Source: Selenomonadales bacterium
Lineage (GTDB): Bacteria > Bacillota > Negativicutes > Sporomusales > UBA7701
Reading direction: 5' to 3'
DNA length: 64,000 nt
NCBI GenBank assembly: GCA_029975165.1
Contig: JARKPR010000003.1
Location: forward strand, 124,001 to 188,000
This document shows, piece after piece, positions 8,354 through 20,471 of the stretch. A program made the position numbers and the translations under genes. How positions within the stretch are numbered: the first letter of the stretch is position 1; each line of letters opens with the position of its first letter. The notes under the pieces were generated by a model. The model saw only the letters and a program-made list of their open reading frames with translations. It searched no databases and had not been told where the DNA came from.

Positions 8354-9667
8354 TTATTCGGCGATTTTCCGCCGGCGGGTGAACCAGTAGGTGAGGGGCA
8401 CGAGCCAGAGGTAAAAGGCATAGGGGATGAAGCCGCTGTCGGCGGCGAGGATGGCGGCGGGCACGGCGCCGGCGATGTTCCAGGGGATGAGGGCGGAGAT
8501 GAGGATGACGGTGTTCTCCAGGTCGAGCGCGAGCCGGTAGGGGCTGACGCGCTGCCGGTCGTAGGCTTCGGCCTGGAACTGGTGGGTAAGGATGACGGCC
8601 ATCGTCTGGTTGCAGCCGAAGGCGGCCGAGAGGGTGCCGATGCCGAGCGTGCCGGCGTAGAGGCCGACGCGCCTGTTGAGAGCGGCGAAGGCGGTTTCGA
8701 TGTCGCGGAGAAGGTCGGTGGCGGCGAAGATGCCGGCATAGGCGGAGGAGAGCAGGACGATGAGGGCGACGTTGACCATGGAGATGAGGCCGCCGCCGCG
8801 GATGATGGCGGCGAAGAAGCCGCTGTCGGCGCTCTCGTAGCCGAAGACGAGGAAGCGGAGCATGTCGCCGGGGCCGTGGTGCTGGATGAGGACGCCGACC
8901 GCCAGCCCGGTGAGGATGCTGGCCATCATGGATTTTTCGACGTCGACGCGCAGGGCGGCGAGGGCGAGGACGAGGGCGGCCGGGGCGACGACGACGGGCG
9001 AGAGGACAAAGGTGCGGCTGATCTCGGCGGCGATGCGGTCGTCGACGGCGGTCAGCGGGTGGCCGGGGGACAGGAGCGCGTAGCCGGCGGCGGCCAGGGC
9101 GAGCGGCAGCCAGGCCGAGGCGAACATGTTGCGCAGGTTGGTGTACAAGCCGGTGCCGGTGAGGGCGGCGATGAGGCTGGCGCTCGACGACAGCGGCGAG
9201 CAGCGGTCGCCGAAGTAGGCGCCGGCGATGATGGCTCCGGCGGCGACGGCGATGTCGACGCCGCCGGCCCTGGCGAGGATGATCATGATGATGCCCATGG
9301 TGCCGGCGGTGCCGAAGGAGGTGCCGAGCAGGAAGGAGACGAGGCAACAGAGCAGGAAGGCGGACAGGATGAAGTACTGGGGATGGATGAGGGCGATGCC
9401 GTGGTAGACGATGAAGGGGACGGTGCCGCAGGCGCGCCAGACGGCGGTGATGGCGCCGATGAGGACGAAGATTTTGATGACGATGAGGGAGCGGGCGGCG
9501 CCGGCGCGCAGCATGCGGGCGACGGCGGGCAGGGAGTGGCCGCGGCGCAGGGCGAGGAGGACGAAGCAGGCGAGGCCGAAGGCCAGCGGCCAGACGAGGG
9601 TAACGCCGTGGGTGAGGGCCGCGAGGAGGGCGGCGAAGAAGAGGGCGAAGACGGCGGTTGTCGCCAA
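8354..9667 (-). CDS. NhaC-family Na+/H+ antiporter
   Basis: Polytopic membrane protein of 437 residues with 11-12 hydrophobic segments. The family signature GAYFGDRCSPLSSSASLIAA is at residues ~145-165, followed by TNLRNM, and a second repeat has GCNQTMAVILTHQF near residue 355. NhaC-type proteins exchange Na+ for H+; some members (MleN) couple malate and lactate. The start is a TTG at 9667 preceded by AGGTG eight nucleotides upstream, and no better ATG is available. It is alone in its transcription unit. Ion or substrate specificity cannot be read from sequence. Confidence 0.87.
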   Translation of the reverse strand: MATTAVFALFFAALLAALTHGVTLVWPLAFGLACFVLLALRRGHSLPAVARMLRAGAARSLIVIKIFVLIGAITAVWRACGTVPFIVYHGIALIHPQYFILSAFLLCCLVSFLLGTSFGTAGTMGIIMIILARAGGVDIAVAAGAIIAGAYFGDRCSPLSSSASLIAALTGTGLYTNLRNMFASAWLPLALAAAGYALLSPGHPLTAVDDRIAAEISRTFVLSPVVVAPAALVLALAALRVDVEKSMMASILTGLAVGVLIQHHGPGDMLRFLVFGYESADSGFFAAIIRGGGLISMVNVALIVLLSSAYAGIFAATDLLRDIETAFAALNRRVGLYAGTLGIGTLSAAFGCNQTMAVILTHQFQAEAYDRQRVSPYRLALDLENTVILISALIPWNIAGAVPAAILAADSGFIPYAFYLWLVPLTYWFTRRRKIAE

Positions 9668-9761
9668 AACGTATCACCTGTTTTCACTATGCGTCGCCCT
9701 CTATTATACTACTTCCGGCCGGCGGCGGCGAGACCGAAGTATCAGCGGCCCGGGGGCCGGG

Positions 9762-10796
9762 TCAGAGCTGCGGAGCCCTGCCTTTGGCGTATTCGAGCAC
9801 CGATTGGATGTCGGCGTTTTGGCGGGCGTCGTTCAGTTGGTCGGCGAACAGCCAGTCGTCGACGAAGCCGTTGTCTTTCTGGAAATGGACGCTGGCGTAC
9901 GGGACGGGCCCCGTTTCCTGCGCGCCGGCGACCGGGTTGTATTCGTTGATGATGATGACGTCGGCCAGGCCGTCGCCGTTGACGTCGGCGGCGGCGACGG
10001 CCCTGATCCGGGCGAACTCCCACCCTATCCTGGTCCGCTCGGGGAAGGTGTAAAGTATGTCCCCGTCCTTGCCGATAAGGTAGAAGCTGGCGGACCGGAA
10101 CGATTTGTAGTCCATGGCCGTGAATTGTACTTTGCCGCAGTTGGCGAACTCGGCGGGGAACGAGTGCTCCTTGATGACTTCCAGCCCGCCCTTGCGCAGG
10201 TCGGCCATAGTGCCCTGGCCAGTGCCGGCGGTGGCCAGGTAGCCGATGTGCCTTTTGACGGCGAGGGTGCTGTTTTTGATCGCCAGCACCCGCGTGGCGG
10301 GTACCGTCGGCTTGGTGGCCATGCTTTCGCGGTATTTCCTGACGAGGTAGTCGACGACGATGTCGCCGTTGACGATTTTGATGTTGTGGATGGTGTTGCG
10401 GTCGCCGAAATCGACGCTGTTTGTCCCCGTGTATTGTCGGCCGTCTGTGGTGTAGTTGGCGACAACGAAGACGAAGGTGCCGCTGCCGCCGGTGTTGACG
10501 GCCAGCGCCAGGGCGGTGCCGCGGGCGGTGCCGCCGCCGCCGGTGTCGAGGGCGCCGACCGGGCGGGGCACGTCCAGAACTTTGCATATGGGGGCGCGCT
10601 CGCCGCTTTTTTCATATACGCCGTTGGTCAGCTTGATGGGGATGTCCATCCAGTTATAGGTGTGGTTCAGGGCATGGGCGATTATTTCGTCGTCGGTCGG
10701 AAGCTGGGCGGGCTGCGGCGGCGGCGCTTTGGGGCCGCAGGCGGCCGCAAGCGCGGCGCTGAGAATGATTAGACTGTAGGCCAGCAACCTTTTCAT
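9762..10796 (-). CDS. Putative lipoprotein with a VCBS/EF-hand-like calcium motif
   Basis: Secreted lipoprotein of 344 residues and unknown function. The N-terminus MKRLLAYSLIILSAALAAAC is a clear type II signal with lipobox LAAAC, so the mature protein would be lipidated at Cys20, followed by a proline-rich linker. The C-terminal half contains AAADVNGDGLADVIII, the DxNxDGxxD pattern of FG-GAP/VCBS beta-propeller or EF-hand-like calcium sites. The rest predicts as mixed beta structure with no catalytic motif. An AAAGGAG site precedes the ATG. The next gene upstream is nifJ on the same strand, separated by a strong terminator, so it has its own promoter. Confidence 0.75.
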   Translation of the reverse strand: MKRLLAYSLIILSAALAAACGPKAPPPQPAQLPTDDEIIAHALNHTYNWMDIPIKLTNGVYEKSGERAPICKVLDVPRPVGALDTGGGGTARGTALALAVNTGGSGTFVFVVANYTTDGRQYTGTNSVDFGDRNTIHNIKIVNGDIVVDYLVRKYRESMATKPTVPATRVLAIKNSTLAVKRHIGYLATAGTGQGTMADLRKGGLEVIKEHSFPAEFANCGKVQFTAMDYKSFRSASFYLIGKDGDILYTFPERTRIGWEFARIRAVAAADVNGDGLADVIIINEYNPVAGAQETGPVPYASVHFQKDNGFVDDWLFADQLNDARQNADIQSVLEYAKGRAPQL

Positions 10797-10850
10797 CGCC
10801 TGTCGTCTCCTTTGTAGTATTTTGTTATATTATTTATGATAATGGCGATA

Positions 10851-10882
10851 AAAATCCTGCAGTCGGCGACTGCAGGATTTTT
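10851..10882. terminator. Terminator downstream of nifJ
   Basis: AAAATCCTGCAGTC at 10851-10864 pairs with GACTGCAGGATTTT at 10868-10881 around a GGC loop. The read-through on the minus strand ends in a T run, so it terminates nifJ. Confidence 0.92.
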
Positions 10883-10899
10883 GGCTTCCGCGGTGCGGG

Positions 10900-14616
<3,717 letters not shown>

Positions 14617-14699
14617 TTATCCTTTCTGATTGATAATTATTTAACTAAAGATATTTTCGCCGCTGCTGCGGGCAGGGGGAATAGCCGCGGCCACTATTC

Positions 14700-15539
14700 T
14701 TATAGCCCTAAGATTCTCAGCGCATTTTCGCCCAGTATCTTATCGACCGCCTCGCGGGCAAGGGGCAGTTTGCCGATTTTCTCGATGTTCCGTTTCATGT
14801 CCGCGCCCGGCCAATCGGTACCAAAGACGAATTTATGGGCAAACCGTTCCATTTCGGGGAAGTATTCCAATAGTTTCTGCGGCGGCAGGCCGGCGGCGTC
14901 GATGTAAACATTCGCGTGCAACCGGACCATGGCCATGGCTTCGCCGTACCAGGGCCCCCGTCCGCCATGGGCCATTATTATCGTCAGGTCGGGGAAGTCG
15001 ACGGCCACATCGTCGAACAGGATGGGGTTGCCGTATTTTATGCGGGAGTTTTTAAAGACGGACGAGCCCGTATGGAACAGCACCGGTATCGACAGCCTTT
15101 CCGCCGCGGCGTAAAGCGGGTAGATGGCGGGATCGTTGGGATAGAAGTGGTTGTAGGTCGGATAGAGCTTGAGCCCTTTGAAGCCCTGCTTTACGCACAG
15201 GTCTTCCAGGGATTTGCCCATATTGGCGTCAAGCTGCGGGTTGAAGGTGCAAAACGGGATCAGGCGCGGATTCCCCCGGCAAAAGGCGGCGATCATTTCG
15301 TTCGTGGCGATGCCGGTGGTCAAAGGCGCGACTTCGGCCAACAGCACCGCGTAGTCCACGCCGCTTTCGTCCATCAAGCCGGTGAATTCGACGGGGTTTT
15401 TGTACTTGTCGCGGAAGGCCTTGTAAGCGTCGGCGGAGGGATAGCTTTTGAGGTAAAATTCATAGGCGCTGTCGCTGAAGGGTTCGTACTGGGCAAGATG
15501 GACATGGAAGTCGATTATTTTCTTTTGTGGGCCAGCCAT
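14700..15539 (-). CDS. Amidohydrolase-2 family metal-dependent hydrolase
   Basis: TIM-barrel hydrolase or decarboxylase of 279 residues. Metal-site motifs in order are IDFHVHL at residues 9-15, a His in PVLFHTGSS near residue 153, MAHGG near 188, and the catalytic Asp in FGTDWPG near 235. This pattern is that of the ACMSD/amidohydrolase-2 group, whose members hydrolyse lactones or decarboxylate small acids. It follows the kdgT gene on the same strand but a terminator separates them. The neighbourhood of sugar-acid genes makes a lactonase-like role plausible, without direct evidence. ATG at 15539 is preceded by GGAAAGG. Confidence 0.83.
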   Translation of the reverse strand: MAGPQKKIIDFHVHLAQYEPFSDSAYEFYLKSYPSADAYKAFRDKYKNPVEFTGLMDESGVDYAVLLAEVAPLTTGIATNEMIAAFCRGNPRLIPFCTFNPQLDANMGKSLEDLCVKQGFKGLKLYPTYNHFYPNDPAIYPLYAAAERLSIPVLFHTGSSVFKNSRIKYGNPILFDDVAVDFPDLTIIMAHGGRGPWYGEAMAMVRLHANVYIDAAGLPPQKLLEYFPEMERFAHKFVFGTDWPGADMKRNIEKIGKLPLAREAVDKILGENALRILGL

Positions 15540-15663
15540 GTGGTCAACCTTTCCTTTCCAAAGTAAAAAATGAGGGGGCGATTGGCATATAGTACTTTTT
15601 CGCCGCCATTCGCGGCTGACCTTCCTGGCGAACCAGAAAGGTCATAAAAGCTCAGATCATGAA

Positions 15664-15698
15664 AAGCTCCCTGTTGTCCGGGCGACAACAGGGAGCTT
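15664..15698 (-). terminator. Terminator downstream of the KdgT-type permease gene
   Basis: Perfect 15-bp stem AAGCTCCCTGTTGTC (15664-15678) with GACAACAGGGAGCTT (15684-15698), a 5-nt loop, and a T run on the minus strand. The adjoining 15540-15663 stretch shows no gene. Confidence 0.9.
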
Positions 15699-15740
15699 GT
15701 GAGGCCGATGGCCCGGCTGACGGTTTGTCGGCAGCGCGGG

Positions 15741-16817
15741 CTATTCGGCTTTGGCGTCGATGCCGCGGCTCTTTTGCCATTTGTCCATCATGATGACGCC
15801 GATGGGGCAAAGGATGGCCGTGGTCAAAACGGAGATCGAAATCTGGGCGGTGGCGATTTCGACGAGGTTTTTGTAAGCGTTGGCTTCTTCCGCACTCATC
15901 ATGCCGGCGCCTACGGCCACGGCAGCGGCGGCGGCGATGGCGGCCGGCGTGGCGGCGGCGTTGCCGGCGGTGGAGGCTTCGGCGACCGGGGCGATCTGGC
16001 TCTTTTCGCGGAATATCATAAATACCAGGATGCCGGTCAGGCCGGTCAGTACTGTAGTCATAATCCCTAGCGTCAAACCGGCGGTAACGACTTTGGGGTT
16101 GAAGAAGTTGGCGAAGTTCATGCCGGCGCCCAGGGCAAAGGCGAAGAAAGGAATGGGCAGGGATTCGCCCGGTTTCAGAAAGTCGCGGATGTCCTTATCC
16201 AGGTTGCCGAGCAGCATGCCGATACCGATGGGCAGGAGCACGGCGATGAAGGCGATGATGGGGAAGTTGGAGCCCAGCATCCCCAGCGCCATGAGGGTGA
16301 AGAAGGGGCCGTCGTTCAGGGAGAGCACCGCGACCGCGCCGACGTCGGAGCGGTTGCCGTACTGGCCGGTGAGGGCCGCGTACATGCCGCCGTTGCCGTT
16401 GGTCATGGCGGCGATGATGGCCATGGTGGACAGGCCGAGGAAGCCGTTCATCATGTCGCCGGAGAGTTTGCCCCAGATGACGCCGACGATGAGGCCGGTG
16501 AAGTATTTGGATGTGGTGAGGAGAACGCCTTTCTTGAGGGCCAGGCCGCCGACCCGCAGGTTCATCTGGCTGCCGCAGCAAAAGAGGAAGAGGGCAATCA
16601 GGGGCATGGCGCCGTCTTTAAACAGGAATTGCGTAAACCCGCCGATCCGCAGGAACTCGTATACTCCGGGTTTGATGGGCGCTACGCCGAGGGATTTTAG
16701 AAACGACATGATGAAAGGTATGTGCATCTGGTCGATGGTGTTCAGCAAAGCGCCGAACATCAACGGCACCACCATAAGTCCGCCGGGAACCTTTTCGATC
16801 GCTCGTTTAATTTGCAT
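15741..16817 (-). CDS. 2-keto-3-deoxygluconate permease-family transporter (KdgT-like)
   Basis: Membrane transporter of about 358 residues with ~10 hydrophobic segments. The KdgT family signature GNGGMYAALTGQYGNRSDVGA lies near residue 145, and the N-terminal IEKVPGGLMVVPLMFGALLNT is typical. Family members take up 2-keto-3-deoxygluconate by proton symport, but relatives beside larA or DUF1537 kinase genes may carry other hydroxy acids. An Ala-rich insert (residues ~285-315) between late membrane segments is unusual. ATG at 16817 is preferred over GTG at 16826 because AGGAG lies at correct spacing from it. It follows larA by about 130 bp with no terminator, so the sigma-54 promoter upstream of larA may drive both. 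Confidence 0.87.
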   Translation of the reverse strand: MQIKRAIEKVPGGLMVVPLMFGALLNTIDQMHIPFIMSFLKSLGVAPIKPGVYEFLRIGGFTQFLFKDGAMPLIALFLFCCGSQMNLRVGGLALKKGVLLTTSKYFTGLIVGVIWGKLSGDMMNGFLGLSTMAIIAAMTNGNGGMYAALTGQYGNRSDVGAVAVLSLNDGPFFTLMALGMLGSNFPIIAFIAVLLPIGIGMLLGNLDKDIRDFLKPGESLPIPFFAFALGAGMNFANFFNPKVVTAGLTLGIMTTVLTGLTGILVFMIFREKSQIAPVAEASTAGNAAATPAAIAAAAAVAVGAGMMSAEEANAYKNLVEIATAQISISVLTTAILCPIGVIMMDKWQKSRGIDAKAE

Positions 16818-16951
16818 CGCTTTCACTCCTCATATTATTTCAGAAATTCGGCCGTAAGAAGATCGACTCTGTCCCACCTCCTTATCCGTGCGATGTTTGC
16901 TGGCTGCTTTCTTTTGCCGGAGGCGATACGCGAATCAGGTCTATTTCAGGT

Positions 16952-18214
16952 CTATCTGACGTAAGGAATGGTCAGCGGACCGAGAGGCAGGACGGCGACG
17001 CGGGCGGACGGGCCATATTTGGCGAGCAGCGCGGCCAGAGTCTGTTCGACATCGGCGATCGGGATGAATGTGGCCTTTGCCACGGTCGCGTCGTCGAGCG
17101 TCGAGTAGAGGTAGCAGTCGGCTTTAAGCTGCACCATCGCCTGCACCTGGACCTGCCACTGGTCGAACATGCTGAACGCCGGGTCGTTGATCATGTCCAG
17201 CAGTTCCTGCGGGGTTTCTCTCATCTGCAGTATCTTGGCGTAGTTGCCGTGGTTGGGTACGCCGTCGGAGCATTCCGACGCGCTGACGATCGCCCCGCCC
17301 TGCCGCACTATCTGGGCCGCGGCGCTCATCCCCTTGACCGTCTGATAAAGATTCTGGTCCAGCGGATAGCCCGAGTTGGTGGTAATGACGATGTCGAACT
17401 CCCGGTCGACGGCGTACATGGCGCTTTCCTTCACGAATTCGCAGCCGATGCGGTGGGCGGCGATCACGTCCCCGGCGAAGACGTTGGTGATTTCCTTTTC
17501 GCCGTTGAGCGTCACATTGAGCATGAAATCCGGCTTGGCCATCAGGCAGTTCTGGGTCGCGGCATCCTGGAGGATATTGCCCTCGATGATGCCCCAGGTG
17601 CTCTTGGGGTGGCCGATCATCTGCGCGTTATGGAAGTCCAGGATCGTCTTTATCCCCGATATGCCGGGCTGGATGCCTTTGGGGCCGCCGGAAAACCCGG
17701 CGAAGAAGTGGGGCTCGATGAAGCCGGTGACGATTTTGAAGGTGGCGTCGACGTAGGTTTTGTTGAAGTATACTTCCGAGCCGTAGGTATTGCAGCCGAC
17801 GCGGACAAGCTTGCTGTCGTCGAACGCATCGTGATTTTCGATGCGGATGGTATCGACGACTTGCTGCCCCAGCATGAGGATGAGTTCGTCCCTGGTGTTC
17901 GCCCGGTGGGAGCCCAGGCCGTTGATGATGACAAAGTTCTCCTTGGGGATATGGCCGAGTTCTTCGAGGAGCCACGGCACCAGCTTGTGGTTCGGCGTCG
18001 GCCTCGTCAGGTCGGAAATCACGATCGCCACGGTATCGGAAGCTTTGGCCATTTCACGCAGCGGCTTGGCGCCGACAGGATTGCGCAGGGCGGCAAGCAC
18101 CGCCGCTTTTTCGTCGGCTAGACCTTGCAGGTGGCGGGGCTCGATGATTACTGCATCGTCGGGAACGTTTACTTCCAGTCCGGTTCTGCCGTAAGCCAGT
18201 CTTACTTTTTTCAT
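16952..18214 (-). CDS. larA: LarA-family nickel-pincer hydroxy-acid racemase/epimerase
   Basis: 420-residue member of the LarA family. Lactate racemase uses a nickel-pincer nucleotide bound to a lysine; other members racemise or epimerise malate, 2-hydroxyacids or aldonates. Visible hallmarks are SDLTRPTPNH near residue 70, IEPHFFAGFSGGPKGIQPG near residue 165 (with the histidine and the cofactor-linked lysine), and a C-terminal NSGYPLDQNLYQTVKG segment. The cofactor genes larB, larC and larE are not in the window. The Pro-Lys in SGGPKG differs from the SGGRKA often seen, which hints at a substrate other than lactate. The frame is open to 18616, but the ATG at 18214 has an AAGGAGAGAG site and a family-like start. 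Confidence 0.88.
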   Translation of the reverse strand: MKKVRLAYGRTGLEVNVPDDAVIIEPRHLQGLADEKAAVLAALRNPVGAKPLREMAKASDTVAIVISDLTRPTPNHKLVPWLLEELGHIPKENFVIINGLGSHRANTRDELILMLGQQVVDTIRIENHDAFDDSKLVRVGCNTYGSEVYFNKTYVDATFKIVTGFIEPHFFAGFSGGPKGIQPGISGIKTILDFHNAQMIGHPKSTWGIIEGNILQDAATQNCLMAKPDFMLNVTLNGEKEITNVFAGDVIAAHRIGCEFVKESAMYAVDREFDIVITTNSGYPLDQNLYQTVKGMSAAAQIVRQGGAIVSASECSDGVPNHGNYAKILQMRETPQELLDMINDPAFSMFDQWQVQVQAMVQLKADCYLYSTLDDATVAKATFIPIADVEQTLAALLAKYGPSARVAVLPLGPLTIPYVR

Positions 18215-18309
18215 TCCAGCCTCTCTCCTTCTAAGCTTCGCTTGACATGGCGGGAATTCAAATTTGCCACGTATCGAGGATCTCGTATAGGGTATGCACT
18301 TTATTTTAT

Positions 18310-18325
18310 TGCAAAAATCGTGCCA
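18310..18325 (-). promoter_or_regulatory. Sigma-54 promoter for larA
   Basis: On the minus strand TGGCACG, four nucleotides, then TTGCA gives a perfect -24/-12 element with GG-N10-GC spacing. It lies about 95 bp upstream of the larA start and ~100 bp from an inverted repeat in front of a sigma-54 activator gene. Transcription should begin near 18298. Confidence 0.9.
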
Positions 18326-18418
18326 AAAAGCGCAAGGGTAAATAGCGGGCCGCGAAAGATGCCCCGCCTTTATAGCCTTTGATTTTGCCGGTCGCGGCGA
18401 ATGTAATAATGCAACAAT

Positions 18419-18448
18419 TGTCAGAATAATTCTTCTTACATTCTGACA
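18419..18448. promoter_or_regulatory. Inverted repeat, probable activator binding site
   Basis: TGTCAGAAT at 18419-18427 and ATTCTGACA at 18440-18448 are perfect 9-bp arms with centres 21 bp apart, two helical turns. Position about -120 to -150 relative to the larA sigma-54 start is typical of an enhancer site. A TATAAT at 18458-18463 just downstream suggests the right arm overlaps the activator gene's own promoter, allowing autoregulation. Confidence 0.75.
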
Positions 18449-18496
18449 GGGTTGATGTATAATAGTTATAGAACGGCCGAGAAAGGATTTCATAAA

Positions 18497-20410
18497 ATGA
18501 AAACCAAAATTTGGATTGTGGCTCCTTTCGTCTCTTTGCAGGAACTCGCCAAGCAGATAGTGACGGAAAGAACCCTTGAGCTTGCGAATTGCGATATCGC
18601 CGTGTCGACCTCGCATTGCGATATTACCGGGTTTCAGAACAGCCTGGCCGAATTGACCAAGGCGCAGGAGTGGGGCGCGGAGGTGATCATCAGCCGCGGC
18701 GGAACGGCGGCGTACATCGCCGAACGTACCGATATCCCGGTGGTCGAGATCGAGGTTACCGCGCTGGACATGCTGCGGGCTTTCAACCAGGCCGGACGGG
18801 ATGCTTCGATGATCGGCATCGCGGGGTTCAAAAACATTATTTACGAGTGTGAAAGCCTATACGACTTCTTGGGCACCCATCTCCGCCAGGTTACCATCCT
18901 TGACGATTGCGACGATGCGGGCATGAAGCAGGCGATGGAGGAGGGAATCCAGGTTCTCGTCGGCGACGCGCTGGCCATGAGGTTCGCCAATTCGGTCGGC
19001 ATGTCGTGCTTCCTGATCGAGTCGGGAAAAGCCTCCATATACAAGGCAATCAGGGAAGCCGAAGCGGTCGTCAAGATACGCAGAAAAGAACAGGCGCGCA
19101 CGGAAATGCTCCGGACGATAATCGATTCTTCGACCGACGGGATAATAGCCATTGACGATACCGCCCGCATTACGCTTTTTAACAAGACGGCGGAGACTTT
19201 GTTCGGTTTCAGTCAAAACCAGGTTGCAGGTTGTCCGGTTGCCGAAGTCATACCCAATACGCGGCTGCCCCATGTTTTGCGCACCGGCAGGCCGGAAATC
19301 GGCGAGGTCCAGTTGGTCGGCAAACGGCAGATCGCCACGAAGCGCATCCCGATCAAGACAGGCGATCAGGTCAGCGGCGTCGTGGCGACTTTCCAGGAGG
19401 TATCGCAGCTCCAGAAGTTCGAGCAGTCCATCCGGCAAAAGATGTATGACAAGGGCTTGACGGCCAAATTCCATCTGAATCAGATAATCGGCGAATCTCC
19501 CGCCCTGCGGAAAGCGAAGGATCTCGCCCGCACGTATGCGGTGGCCGATTCGACGGTGATGATTACCGGGGAGACCGGTACCGGCAAGGAGCTTTTCGCC
19601 CAGGGAATCCATAATCTCAGCGCCCGTTGCGATGCGCCCTTTGTCGCCGTGAATTGCGCTGCGTTGCCGGAGAATCTGCTGGAAAGCGAGCTGTTCGGTT
19701 ATGAGGAGGGCGCATTTTCCGGGGCCAAAAAAGGCGGGAAGATGGGGTTGGTCGAACTCGCGCACCGCGGAACGCTGTTTCTCGACGAGATCGGGGAAAT
19801 GCCGCTGTCGCTGCAGTCCCGCATTCTCAGGATAATCCAGGAGAAGGAGGTTATGCGGCTTGGCGGCGATAGGATTACGCCGGTCAATGTCCGCGTCCTG
19901 GTTGCCACTAACCAGGACTTGACCGAGCTTGTCGCCACGAAAAAGTTCCGCGAGGATTTGTATTACCGGCTCAATGTCCTGCCGCTGCATTTGCCGCCTT
20001 TGCGGGAGCGCCTTGACGATATAAGGCTGCTGGTGGAGCATTTCATCCGGAAATTCGCCTCGCGGCGGCCGGTCATAAAGACTATTTCCCCGGAAGGGTT
20101 GCAGCTGCTGAAGGAGTATCCCTGGTTCGGCAACGTGAGAGAGTTGGCCAATGTGGTGGAAAGGCTGGTGCTGTTGTCGCCGAGTCCGGCGATTGAAAGG
20201 CGCCACGTGGAGGAGGTTTTGAATGTTTCCAAGACGGCCGGCGTTTCAGCACAAACGTCTGCTGATATGTGGGCTTTGGTCGATGATTTCCGCCGGGCCG
20301 GGATGGGGGCGCGAAAAATCGCCAAACGGCTGGGGCAGAAAGGTTTTAATGTTAAGTATTATCAGGTTGCTTATCATCTCGATAAGGCCAAGGCAAATGC
20401 AAGTAATTAA
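18497..20410 (+). CDS. PrpR-type sigma-54-dependent transcriptional activator
   Basis: Enhancer-binding protein of 637 residues that activates RNA polymerase carrying sigma-54. Residues ~1-185 form a PrpR N-terminal sensor (AEVIISRGGTAAYIAE is the hallmark). Residues ~205-300 form a PAS domain (IIDSSTDGIIAIDDTARITLFN). Residues ~325-560 are the AAA+ module: Walker A GETGTGKE, sigma-54 contact loop GAFSGAKKGG (Ser where GAFTGA is usual), Walker B GTLFLDEIGEM, and an arginine-finger region. A helix-turn-helix (GARKIAKRLGQKGFN) closes the protein. Divergent sigma-54 promoter and palindrome point to larA-kdgT as target; the second promoter near 23300 is another candidate. ATG at 18497 is chosen over 18452 because an AAAGG site precedes it. 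Confidence 0.93.
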   Translation: MKTKIWIVAPFVSLQELAKQIVTERTLELANCDIAVSTSHCDITGFQNSLAELTKAQEWGAEVIISRGGTAAYIAERTDIPVVEIEVTALDMLRAFNQAGRDASMIGIAGFKNIIYECESLYDFLGTHLRQVTILDDCDDAGMKQAMEEGIQVLVGDALAMRFANSVGMSCFLIESGKASIYKAIREAEAVVKIRRKEQARTEMLRTIIDSSTDGIIAIDDTARITLFNKTAETLFGFSQNQVAGCPVAEVIPNTRLPHVLRTGRPEIGEVQLVGKRQIATKRIPIKTGDQVSGVVATFQEVSQLQKFEQSIRQKMYDKGLTAKFHLNQIIGESPALRKAKDLARTYAVADSTVMITGETGTGKELFAQGIHNLSARCDAPFVAVNCAALPENLLESELFGYEEGAFSGAKKGGKMGLVELAHRGTLFLDEIGEMPLSLQSRILRIIQEKEVMRLGGDRITPVNVRVLVATNQDLTELVATKKFREDLYYRLNVLPLHLPPLRERLDDIRLLVEHFIRKFASRRPVIKTISPEGLQLLKEYPWFGNVRELANVVERLVLLSPSPAIERRHVEEVLNVSKTAGVSAQTSADMWALVDDFRRAGMGARKIAKRLGQKGFNVKYYQVAYHLDKAKANASN

Positions 20411-20414
20411 GGAC

Positions 20415-20452
20415 AAAACCCGCTTTCGCGCCGTCAGGCGAAAGCGGGTTTT
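20415..20452. terminator. Bidirectional terminator between convergent operons
   Basis: AAAACCCGCTTTCGC (20415-20429) pairs perfectly with GCGAAAGCGGGTTTT (20438-20452). It ends both the activator gene and the minus-strand kinase operon. Confidence 0.92.
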
Positions 20453-20471
20453 GCGTATGTGGCCGCCGGTG

